Positions 1 to 5,450 of a stretch of DNA of 5,551 nucleotides are shown here, in pieces. The notes beneath the pieces are model-generated. The model worked only from the letters and a program-made list of their open reading frames with translations, searched no databases and was not told the DNA's origin. Source of the stretch: Methylomonas sp. (GTDB taxonomy: Bacteria > Pseudomonadota > Gammaproteobacteria > Methylococcales > Methylomonadaceae); the NCBI GenBank assembly GCA_026989715.1, contig JALSIU010000053.1, forward strand, positions 1-5,551. The letters are read 5' to 3'. The stretch's first letter is position 1. Each line of letters opens with the position of its first letter. The translations under genes and the position numbers were made by a program.

Positions 1-49
1 GATATTTACAATCCCAAACTGTATGGCTTCCTCTTTTATAATGCTCCAT
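1..49 (-). CDS. tnpA: IS200/IS605-family transposase TnpA, N-terminal fragment (cut by window edge)
   Basis: Reading the minus strand from an ATG at 49-47 gives MEHYKRGSHTVWDCKY, after which the window ends. This matches the start of Y1 (HUH) single-strand transposases of the IS200/IS605 family, which typically begin with a short basic stretch, then a G-x-H-[ST]-V segment leading into the first beta strand (K-Y-H-L-V-W-x-T-K-Y-R). The catalytic HUH motif and tyrosine lie outside the window, so activity cannot be judged. A weak purine stretch (CAGAG) precedes the ATG. Subterminal hairpins upstream fit the left end of such an element. The family call rests on only 16 residues, but they are characteristic. 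Confidence 0.75.
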   Translation of the reverse strand, partial: MEHYKRGSHTVWDCKY

Positions 50-74
50 ACTCTGAGTATAGTGCCAATTCTAG

Positions 75-99
75 TCCCTGACCGCCTAAAGGCGTGGGA
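75..99. repeat. Bulged subterminal hairpin of the IS200/IS605 end
   Basis: The outer stem is TCCC/GGGA and the inner stem CGCC/GGCG, with a TAAA loop and an asymmetric internal bulge. It lies about 26 nt upstream of the tnpA start codon on the minus strand. The position and the unpaired bases resemble the transposase-binding hairpins of this family. Confidence 0.6.
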
Positions 100-107
100 T
101 TTACTGA

Positions 108-121
108 TCCCCTATAGGGGA
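108..121. repeat. Perfect 14-nt palindrome TCCCCTATAGGGGA
   Basis: This is a self-complementary 14-mer directly beside the IS hairpin. It may belong to the IS end, may be the structured target that the IS inserted next to, or may be an operator-like site. It has no following U-tract on either strand that would make it a clear terminator. Confidence 0.5.
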
Positions 122-189
122 CTTTAAGCGTTGAACACACCACTTCTATGGCACCCTATGACTTTGATCCTACCTTCAAGGGTGACTTA
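121..189 (+). repeat. Possible decayed copy of the TPP aptamer upstream of the recognisable one
   Basis: Four blocks occur in the same order here and in the riboswitch at 215-300: TTAAG (124-128 and 215-219), GCACCC (151-156 and 260-265), TTTGATCC (163-170 and 266-273), and AGGGnGnCTTA (179-189 and 289-299). Spacing differs by indels, including 6 nt between the second and third blocks. The hallmark CTGAGA is absent, so this copy could not bind TPP in the normal way. It could be a remnant of a tandem aptamer or a chance resemblance. A weak sigma70-like pair (GTGACT at 182-187, TTCAAT at 205-210, spacer 17) overlaps the downstream part, but it is too poor to call a promoter. Confidence 0.35.
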
Positions 190-214
190 CCTTAAATTAT
201 ATGTTTCAATGACC

Positions 215-300
215 TTAAGACAGGGGCGTTTACTGAAGCTTAAATCAGCAAACTGAGATGCACCCTTTGATCCGGATCATACTGGCGTAGGGAGGCTTAG
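215..300 (+). promoter_or_regulatory. TPP riboswitch (THI element), variant lacking part of P4
   Basis: The hallmark blocks are present: GGGGCG (223-228), CTGAGAT (253-259), CACCC (261-265), and the 3' block CTGGCGTAGGGAGG (282-295). P1 forms from 215-221 with 294-300 (one A-G mismatch). P2 forms from GGG 223-225 with CCC 263-265. P3 forms from GTTT-a-CTGA (228-236) with TCAG-c-AAAC (245-253). P5 forms from CCGG 272-275 with CTGG 282-285. It lies just upstream of thiD, a standard target. The odd point is that the usual TTTGAACCTGATCCGG reads TTTGATCCGG here. About 6 nt (ACCTGA) of the P4/J4-5 strand are therefore missing, leaving only UUU to pair weakly with AGG at 289-291. Ligand binding may be weakened or lost. 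Confidence 0.85.
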
Positions 301-344
301 AATTACTGAACAAAATTTATTCTCTATTCAGCTGTTCCGTTGCC

Positions 345-360
345 TCTATCGTCGATAGGA
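345..360 (+). promoter_or_regulatory. thiD: Hairpin over the thiD ribosome binding site; likely riboswitch expression platform
   Basis: CTATCG (346-351) is the inverted repeat of CGATAG (353-358), giving a compact stem whose 3' side runs into the Shine-Dalgarno AGGA (357-360), six bases before the ATG at 367. No U-tract terminator lies between the aptamer and thiD, so control at translation is the better guess. GCCTC at 342-346 could instead pair with GAGGC at 292-296, inside the aptamer 3' strand, offering a small alternative fold. This is inferred from base pairing only. Confidence 0.4.
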
Positions 361-366
361 AACAAC

Positions 367-1200
367 ATGAACAATCCCAACCCACTTATACCTACTGCCT
401 TAAGTATCGCAGGATCCGACCCTTCAGGCGGCGCTGGTATTCAGGCTGATCTAAAAACATTTTCTGCTTGTCATGTTTATGGCATGTGTGCCATTACCGC
501 CTTAACCGCTCAAAATACAATAGGGGTCAGTGGCGTACACCCTGTTCCCCCTTCATTTGTTGCCGCTCAGATTCAAACTATTTTTGATGATATTCGTGTT
601 AGTGCTATAAAAATTGGCATGATTTCCAACGCTGAAATTGCTATTGCCGTTGCCGATGTATTGCAAGAAGTTCTTGACTGCAACAGCGATACTCCTATCG
701 TTCTTGACCCAGTAATGATTGCAAAAGGTGGTCATTCTCTATTAGAGCAAAATGCGGTCGCTGTGCTCAAAGCCCGTTTGCTACCACTTGCCACACTACT
801 TACGCCTAATTTGCTTGAAGCTGCTAGTTTATTGGGCAAAAGCCCTGCGACCACACGCAAAGAAATTGAGCAACAAGGACAAGCACTTTTAGCACTTGGG
901 CCGAAGGCCGTATTAATGAAGGGTGGCCATTTAGAGGGCGCAGAAAGCCCTGACTTATTGGTATCAACCGCTGGCTTGACATGGTTTGAAAGCAAGCGAT
1001 CCGACACTAAAAATACACACGGTACAGGCTGTACGCTTTCATCTGCATTAACCGCTGAACTTGCCAAAGGTCATCATTTAAGTGATGCCGTCAAAAATGC
1101 CAAAGTGTATGTTAGCGCTGCAATTACTGCTGCAGATGAGTTACAGATTGGTTCTGGACATGGGCCAACACATCATTTTCATCAACTATGGCTGCCCTAG
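367..1200 (+). CDS. thiD: Hydroxymethylpyrimidine/phosphomethylpyrimidine kinase ThiD
   Basis: ThiD is a cytoplasmic enzyme that phosphorylates HMP to HMP-P and then HMP-PP, the pyrimidine half of thiamin. The 277-residue protein has the full family pattern: SIAGSDPSGGAGIQADLKT at 13-31 (substrate loop), VLDPVMIAKGG at 112-122, TPNLLEA at 145-151, MKGGH at 184-188, and NTHGTGC at 216-222 with the anion-hole glycines and the catalytic Cys222, ending with SGHGP at 263-267. Length is normal. I chose the ATG at 367 because AGGA lies six bases upstream and the family homology begins shortly after. A TTG at 340 is in frame, but it would place nine extra residues over the ribosome binding site hairpin. 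The gene follows a TPP riboswitch. No terminator is visible after the stop, so readthrough to the transporter genes is possible. The call is secure. Confidence 0.96.
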   Translation: MNNPNPLIPTALSIAGSDPSGGAGIQADLKTFSACHVYGMCAITALTAQNTIGVSGVHPVPPSFVAAQIQTIFDDIRVSAIKIGMISNAEIAIAVADVLQEVLDCNSDTPIVLDPVMIAKGGHSLLEQNAVAVLKARLLPLATLLTPNLLEAASLLGKSPATTRKEIEQQGQALLALGPKAVLMKGGHLEGAESPDLLVSTAGLTWFESKRSDTKNTHGTGCTLSSALTAELAKGHHLSDAVKNAKVYVSAAITAADELQIGSGHGPTHHFHQLWLP

Positions 1201-1239
1201 TGTTTATGCCATTTTCTAATTTTTTAAATCACACATTAA

Positions 1240-1397
1240 GAAACCTTTGCACGAGTCGGTGGCGAAAGAAAAATCGGATGATATTTCACTGACTGAGGCA
1301 GAAAATGAAGCTAATAACGGGTTATTAGCAAGTTTTTCAACGAAAAGCAGTGAAGTTTCAGCCATTTTTACTCGTCTCCGATTCGTGCGAAGGTCTC
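1240..1397. mobile_element. 158-bp foldback MITE with TTAA target duplication
   Basis: The left terminal repeat (1240-1259) reads GAAACCTTTGCACGAGTCGG. The right one (1378-1397, reverse complement) reads GAGACCTTCGCACGAATCGG, matching at 17 of 20 positions. Both ends are directly flanked by TTAA (1236-1239 and 1398-1401), which fits the YTAR target rule of IS5-group elements. Inside, the two halves remain roughly complementary throughout and meet at GCTAATAAC-GG-GTTATTAGC (1310-1329), so the whole element is one long imperfect inverted repeat. It has no transposase gene. Short open frames on both strands give similar peptides simply because the element is palindromic. It would need an autonomous relative with the same ends elsewhere in the genome. 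It separates thiD from thiY, and as RNA it would fold into a long hairpin. Confidence 0.85.
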
Positions 1398-1443
1398 TTA
1401 AATACAACTACCCCTACTTTTATTTAATAATAAGGAAGACTTT

Positions 1444-2379
1444 ATGAGAATTTTAATACTATCCCTTGCAATGTTACTCACATTTAGCGTACAAGCCGCT
1501 GATAAATTTACATTGATACTCGATTGGTTTATAAATCCCGATCATGGTCCGATCATCATCGCTCAAGAGAAAGGTTACTTCTCTGAAGCAAACTTAGATG
1601 TAGAAGTGATTGCACCCGCTGACCCTTCTGACCCCCCTAAAATGGTTGCTGCAGGTAAGGCTGATTTAGCTGTTTCTTACCAGCCTCAATTACATCTGCA
1701 AACAGAGGAAGGTATGCCACTGACACGGGTCGGCACATTAGTCTCAACGCCGTTGAATTGCTTGTTAGTTTTAAAAGATGGCCCTATTAAAAAAATTGCC
1801 GATTTAAAAGGTAAGAAAATTGGGTTTTCTGTAGCAGGCGTTGATGAAGCAGTATTGGCTCAAATGCTAAGTCATAATGGAATTAGCATAAAAGATATTA
1901 CTTTAGTTAACGTTAACTGGTCTCTTTCTCCCGCATTAATGAGTAAGCAAGTTGATGCTGTTATTGGTGCTTTTCGTAACTTTGAATTGAATCAAATGGA
2001 AATAAACAAAGTGCCAGGGCATTGTTTTTACCCAGAGCAAGAAGGTATCCCTTCTTATGATGAATTAATCTATGTTGCTAACACCACAAAAATGGATAAA
2101 GATAAAATAAGTCGTTTCCTTAAAGCGACAGAAAAAGCAACGCAATTTATCATCAATGAACCTAAGAAAAGCTGGGAAATTTTTTCTAAAACATCAAAAG
2201 AGCTACAAGATGAGTTAAATAAAAAAGCCTGGGTTGATACGCTGCCACGTTTCGCATTAAGACCTTTTGCATTGGATCATGGTCGTTACAATCGCTTTGA
2301 AGCCTTTTTACATAAAGCCAAGCTAGTTAAAAAAATTCGTCCGGTATCTGAATTAGCCATTGATTTAGGCGAAATGTAA
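1444..2379 (+). CDS. thiY: ThiY-type periplasmic pyrimidine-precursor binding protein (NMT1/THI5-like)
   Basis: This is the substrate-binding protein of an ABC importer for thiamin pyrimidine precursors. In Bacillus, ThiY binds the formyl-aminopyrimidine FAMP. The 311-residue protein starts with a signal peptide (residues 1-18, hydrophobic core LILSLAMLLTF, cleavage likely after VQA). There is no lipobox cysteine, so it should be soluble in the periplasm. NMT1/THI5-family marks follow: LDWFINPDHGPIIIAQEKGYF (26-46), PKMVAAGKADLAVSYQPQ (65-82), LKGKKIGFSV (121-130), DAVIGAFRNFE (171-181) and GIPSYDELI (201-209). AAGGAAG at 1432-1438 is a strong ribosome binding site for this ATG. The gene overlaps tenA by one base (TAATG). 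The riboswitch is not directly upstream, because thiD and a MITE intervene. The family is certain; the exact pyrimidine ligand is inferred from the neighbours. Confidence 0.9.
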   Translation: MRILILSLAMLLTFSVQAADKFTLILDWFINPDHGPIIIAQEKGYFSEANLDVEVIAPADPSDPPKMVAAGKADLAVSYQPQLHLQTEEGMPLTRVGTLVSTPLNCLLVLKDGPIKKIADLKGKKIGFSVAGVDEAVLAQMLSHNGISIKDITLVNVNWSLSPALMSKQVDAVIGAFRNFELNQMEINKVPGHCFYPEQEGIPSYDELIYVANTTKMDKDKISRFLKATEKATQFIINEPKKSWEIFSKTSKELQDELNKKAWVDTLPRFALRPFALDHGRYNRFEAFLHKAKLVKKIRPVSELAIDLGEM

Positions 2380-3083
2380 TGCAGCCATATGGTAAGGCTT
2401 TCGGGCTTTGGCGCAAGGCAGCACTAACAGATAATGATGGCTTGTGGGATGCTTACACTCGTCATCAGTTTGTGGAAGCATTACGTGATGGCACATTACC
2501 CCTAGCCTCTTTCTTACATTATTTGGTGCAAGATTATGTTTTTTTAGTCCATTTTTCGCGCGCCTATGCTTTAGCTGTTGTAAAATCTGAAACATTGGAT
2601 GAAATGAAGGTTGCCAGCGCAACCGTCAATGCTTTAGTCAATATTGAAATGCAGCACCATGTGACGGTGTGTGCCTCTCATGGTATTGATGAAAAAACGT
2701 TGTTTAATGCCGTTGAAGAATCTGCTAATTTAGCTTACACACGGTATGTGTTGGATGCAGGCTATTCGGGTGACTTGGTTGATTTACTGGCAGCCTTGGC
2801 TCCCTGTGTTTTGGGCTATGGTGAAATTGGCACGCGTTTAGCGCAACAAACTTCTGCAAATAATCCTTATACCGAGTGGATTGAAACCTACGCGAGCGAT
2901 GACTATCAATATGTATGTAAAGAAATGGGCGAGTTATTAGACTCGGCATTAGAACGCCGTATCGGTTCTGACTTTCAAGCATCACCTCGCTGGCAACGAT
3001 TAACAGATCGTTTTATAACGGCAACACGTTTAGAGGTAGGGTTTTGGGATATGTCTTTAAAGCCAAACCATAAAGTTGCATGA
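2379..3083 (+). CDS. tenA: TenA aminopyrimidine aminohydrolase (Cys class)
   Basis: TenA hydrolyses 4-amino-5-aminomethyl-2-methylpyrimidine to HMP, feeding ThiD, and can also act as a thiaminase II. The 234-residue all-helical protein shows the expected active-site residues: Asp52 in QDY (51-53), Tyr120 in LAYTRY (118-123), the nucleophile Cys143 and Tyr147 in APCVLGYGEIG (141-151), Tyr164 in NPYTEWI (162-168), and the C-terminal Glu219 in LEVGFWDM (218-225). The Cys places it in the TenA_C class rather than the TenA_E class, where this position is lost. The start overlaps the thiY stop by one base, with an AGGCGA-like site upstream, so translation is probably coupled. The end overlaps thiZ by four bases. 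No residue expected for activity is missing. The call is secure. Confidence 0.94.
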   Translation: MQPYGKAFGLWRKAALTDNDGLWDAYTRHQFVEALRDGTLPLASFLHYLVQDYVFLVHFSRAYALAVVKSETLDEMKVASATVNALVNIEMQHHVTVCASHGIDEKTLFNAVEESANLAYTRYVLDAGYSGDLVDLLAALAPCVLGYGEIGTRLAQQTSANNPYTEWIETYASDDYQYVCKEMGELLDSALERRIGSDFQASPRWQRLTDRFITATRLEVGFWDMSLKPNHKVA

Positions 3084-3808
3084 CACATAGCGTGGGCATT
3101 CACATCAAAGGTTCAGCCAGTATTGCAGGCAAGCCGCTGTTTGACGCTTTGGATATGACCTTAAAGGCGGGCCAATGGTCGTGCTTGCTAGGGCCTTCTG
3201 GTATAGGTAAAACCACGATACTTTATCTCTTAGCTGACCTTGCTGATCATGTCGATTTCGATGGTGAAATAAGTCTTGATGATGGTAAACCGCTACTTGA
3301 GAGAGTATCTTACATGGCGCAAACAGACTTATTAATGCCTTGGCTGAGCGCTTTAGATAATACGTTAATTGGGCAACGCCTTCGTAAGGAGCCCACAGAT
3401 CATCAAAAAGCACAAAACCTCTTGACCCAACTTGGTTTACAAGACCATATTAATAGTTATCCCTCCGCTATGTCGGGTGGGCAACGTCAACGCGTTGCGC
3501 TCGCTCGAACCTTGATGGAAGAGCGGGAAATTGTTTTATTGGATGAGCCTTTTTCTGCATTGGATGCGGGTACACGTGCTGATATGCAGGCACTTTCGGC
3601 GCGGTGGCTTAAAGGGAAAACCGTACTGCATGTAACACATGATCCCGCAGAAGCCGCCAGACTAGGACAGCAAATATTCTTATTGCAGGAGGATGGTTTA
3701 CAACAAATAAAAATACCTGAAACTCCGGTGGTTCGTGCAGTAGATGACCCTGAAACACTTACTTGCCAAGGCCATTTATTGCGCTTATTGTGTGGATCCA
3801 GCGCATGA
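3080..3808 (+). CDS. thiZ: ABC transporter ATPase ThiZ
   Basis: This is the ATP-hydrolysing subunit of the pyrimidine-precursor importer, on the cytoplasmic face of the membrane. The 242-residue protein is a complete nucleotide-binding domain of the nitrate/sulfonate/taurine-type class: Walker A GPSGIGKTT (38-46), Q-loop Gln81 in MAQTDLLMPW, signature MSGGQRQR (131-138), Walker B IVLLDEP (151-157) with catalytic Glu156, D-loop SALD (159-162), and switch His187 in VTHD. All catalytic residues are present. The gene is joined to both neighbours by ATGA overlaps (with tenA at 3080-3083, with thiX at 3805-3808). This points to one transcript and coupled translation. The assignment as ThiZ, rather than a general SsuB/TauB-like ATPase, comes from its position between tenA and the permease and downstream of thiY. 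Confidence 0.9.
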   Translation: MTHSVGIHIKGSASIAGKPLFDALDMTLKAGQWSCLLGPSGIGKTTILYLLADLADHVDFDGEISLDDGKPLLERVSYMAQTDLLMPWLSALDNTLIGQRLRKEPTDHQKAQNLLTQLGLQDHINSYPSAMSGGQRQRVALARTLMEEREIVLLDEPFSALDAGTRADMQALSARWLKGKTVLHVTHDPAEAARLGQQIFLLQEDGLQQIKIPETPVVRAVDDPETLTCQGHLLRLLCGSSA

Positions 3809-4545
3809 TGTTTTTAATCCGTAGTTTGGCGGCAACAAGCTTCATTATTCTCGCATGGCAAGCGTTGGTAACATTAGCTGACTTACCCCACTTTATTCTT
3901 CCCAGCCCGTTAAGAGTAGCGACAACACTCTGGGAAATGAAATCACTCATCGCATCGCACGCCATGATTACTACCATTGAAATATTGTTGGGCTTACTTA
4001 TTGGCACGATTTTAGGCGTACTAACGGCCATTCAGCTGGCGCAATCTAAACTTACACGCTATATCATCAAACCTGTGTTGGTCCTAACTCAGGCATTACC
4101 GGTATTTGCCTTAGCACCATTGTTTACGCTTTGGTTGGGTTATGGAATGGAGTCTAAAATATTAGTCGCTGTATTGATTATTTACTTTCCTGTAGCATCT
4201 GCTTTTTTTGATGGCCTAATGCAAACTCCTAAAGGCTGGCTTGATTTAGCCAAAGTAATGGGTGCGACACCCTTTCAGCGCTTATGGCGGGTTCAAATAC
4301 CAGCAGCACTTCCAAGTTTTGCATCTGGCTTACGGCTGGCAGCGGTCTATGCGCCAATAGGAGCAGTCATTGGTGAGTGGGTTGGCGCATCCAAAGGTTT
4401 AGGCTATTTAATGTTATTGGCCAATGGTCGAGCAAAAATTGATTTGATGTTCGCAGCTTTGTTAGTATTAGCAGTGCTAACATTAATATTGCACTATTTA
4501 GTTGGCAAATTTTGTGATTGGCTAGTCAATAAATATCAGCCATAA
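3805..4545 (+). CDS. thiX: ABC transporter permease ThiX
   Basis: This is the inner-membrane permease of the thiamin-precursor importer. I place the start at ATG 3805, in an ATGA overlap with thiZ identical in style to the previous junction, with GTGGA eight bases upstream; this gives 246 residues. An in-frame TTG at 3763 would add 14 residues but lies well inside thiZ and has no clear ribosome site. There are about six hydrophobic segments (roughly 4-23, 56-77, 90-110, 117-137, 178-195, 214-236). The cytoplasmic EAA loop at about 147-177 reads DLAKVMGATPFQRLWRVQIP and continues to ALPSFASGLRLA, the BPD_transp_1 pattern that docks on the ATPase. IGEWVGASKGLGYLM (189-203) is typical of SsuC/TauC-type permeases. 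Function is assigned from the operon. Confidence 0.9.
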   Translation: MMFLIRSLAATSFIILAWQALVTLADLPHFILPSPLRVATTLWEMKSLIASHAMITTIEILLGLLIGTILGVLTAIQLAQSKLTRYIIKPVLVLTQALPVFALAPLFTLWLGYGMESKILVAVLIIYFPVASAFFDGLMQTPKGWLDLAKVMGATPFQRLWRVQIPAALPSFASGLRLAAVYAPIGAVIGEWVGASKGLGYLMLLANGRAKIDLMFAALLVLAVLTLILHYLVGKFCDWLVNKYQP

Positions 4546-4568
4546 ATTCACTAAAGTTATTAAACAAT

Positions 4569-5450
4569 ATGATCAAACAAGCGTTATACGAGCTTATACG
4601 AACGATTCCTTACTTTGCTAAATACCCTGAAAAATTATTAGCTAGTGTTGAGTTTGCCTTACTACCCAGTAATACCAACAAGACTTATAAAGTTTGCTTT
4701 AAGCGTCATACAAAAGCGTCTTATATTTTAAAAATACCCAAATGCACAACCAATAGCTATGTTAATCGTGACAATGAAAAAAATAATACCGGCATAGCTT
4801 TTAACCTAGCGTTAACCGCAGAGCCTTTATGGTTTGGGAATACACCACAACAGCAAGGCATGAGTTTATATCGTTATATTAGCAACAGCCGTAAATTAAC
4901 CCCGTTGGATTTAAAACAGCCAAACATACTTAAACGAGTGACAGAATCGCTAAAAACCTTACAAAGCAGCCACCACTGTTTTATAGGTGACTTTAGCGAC
5001 ACTGCAATTATTCGTAATTACTTAAATCAGTATTACGGGCAATGTTCAAATGATCTGCAGGATAAACTCTCTAGTAATTTCATAAGAGCACAACAAGCGC
5101 TGAATCAGATCGACCTTTTAAACCTTCCAGTTAATAAACCGGTTCCCGCCCATATTGACTTAATGGCAGATAATATCTTAATACAAGAGTCACTTGATTC
5201 AAAAATATGGTTAATAGATTGGGAATACTCAGCAATGGCATCGCCCTATTGGGATATAGCTACCTTGTGTAACGTCGCTAATTTTAACCAGCTTGAAGCT
5301 AATGATTTTCTTTATTTGGTTTTAGGTGACTGTAATCAACCCGATGAGGATAAAGCAATCGTTAATCTAAATAATTATCGATTAATAGAACGCAGTTTGG
5401 TTGAATGTTGGCGCGGGGCGTTTGTTAAGGAATTCCTGATTAAGTCCTAG
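4569..5450 (+). CDS. Choline/thiamine-kinase-like phosphotransferase, C-terminus altered by IS insertion
   Basis: This is a 293-residue protein of the APH/choline kinase superfamily, which transfers phosphate from ATP to small alcohols. Visible marks are a degenerate nucleotide loop in LLPSNTNKTYKV (31-42; the usual glycines are replaced), Lys55 in YILKIP, the Brenner motif AHIDLMADNIL (194-204) with catalytic Asp197 and Asn202, and the metal-binding Asp217 in LIDWEY (215-220). It starts 23 nt after thiX with no strong ribosome binding site and is probably co-transcribed. The context suggests thiamin salvage, as in ThiK, but choline or ethanolamine kinases share this fold. The substrate is not readable from sequence, so I give no symbol. 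The last six residues (EFLIKS) and the TAG stop appear to lie inside the left end of an IS5-family element starting near 5429. The native end is therefore probably lost, although the catalytic core is whole. Confidence 0.8.
   Translation: MIKQALYELIRTIPYFAKYPEKLLASVEFALLPSNTNKTYKVCFKRHTKASYILKIPKCTTNSYVNRDNEKNNTGIAFNLALTAEPLWFGNTPQQQGMSLYRYISNSRKLTPLDLKQPNILKRVTESLKTLQSSHHCFIGDFSDTAIIRNYLNQYYGQCSNDLQDKLSSNFIRAQQALNQIDLLNLPVNKPVPAHIDLMADNILIQESLDSKIWLIDWEYSAMASPYWDIATLCNVANFNQLEANDFLYLVLGDCNQPDEDKAIVNLNNYRLIERSLVECWRGAFVKEFLIKS

Larger units (their letters stand above)
1..121 (-). mobile_element. Left end of an IS200/IS605-type insertion sequence (outer boundary uncertain)
   Basis: The tnpA start lies close to the element's left end, as is usual in this family. 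Upstream of it, at 75-99, is a bulged hairpin: TCCC (75-78) pairs with GGGA (96-99), and CGCC (83-86) pairs with GGCG (91-94) across a TAAA loop, with unpaired TGAC and T between the two stems. Imperfect subterminal hairpins of this sort are what TnpA recognises. A second, perfect palindrome lies at 108-121. These elements have no terminal inverted repeats or target duplications, so the exact boundary (somewhere around 100-125) cannot be fixed from this window alone. Confidence 0.6.

Noticed and set aside
182..210. Sigma70-like promoter GTGACT - 17 nt - TTCAAT before the riboswitch
   Set aside because: Each hexamer matches at only four of six positions in an AT-rich region, so it is not strong enough to report as a promoter.
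306..331. CTGAA/TTCAG stem between the riboswitch and thiD as a terminator
   Set aside because: It has only 5 bp around a 16-nt loop and no U-tract follows.
340..366. Upstream TTG start for thiD
   Set aside because: The ATG at 367 has a well-placed AGGA, and the extra residues would be encoded by the ribosome-site hairpin and match nothing in the family.
1216..1407. Open frame on the minus strand of the MITE with a peptide resembling the plus-strand one (shared LASFS)
   Set aside because: The resemblance follows from the palindromic DNA. There is no coding evidence.
1247..1447. Short open frame on the plus strand crossing the MITE and overlapping the thiY start
   Set aside because: It starts at a TTG inside the terminal repeat, has no ribosome binding site and overlaps thiY. 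It exists because the MITE has few stops.
2365..3413. Long minus-strand open frames opposite tenA and thiZ
   Set aside because: They are antisense to genes with complete family motifs and show no recognisable protein features or ribosome sites.
3763..3804. Upstream TTG start for thiX
   Set aside because: It lies 46 nt inside thiZ with no clear ribosome binding site, while ATG 3805 makes the same ATGA overlap seen at tenA/thiZ.
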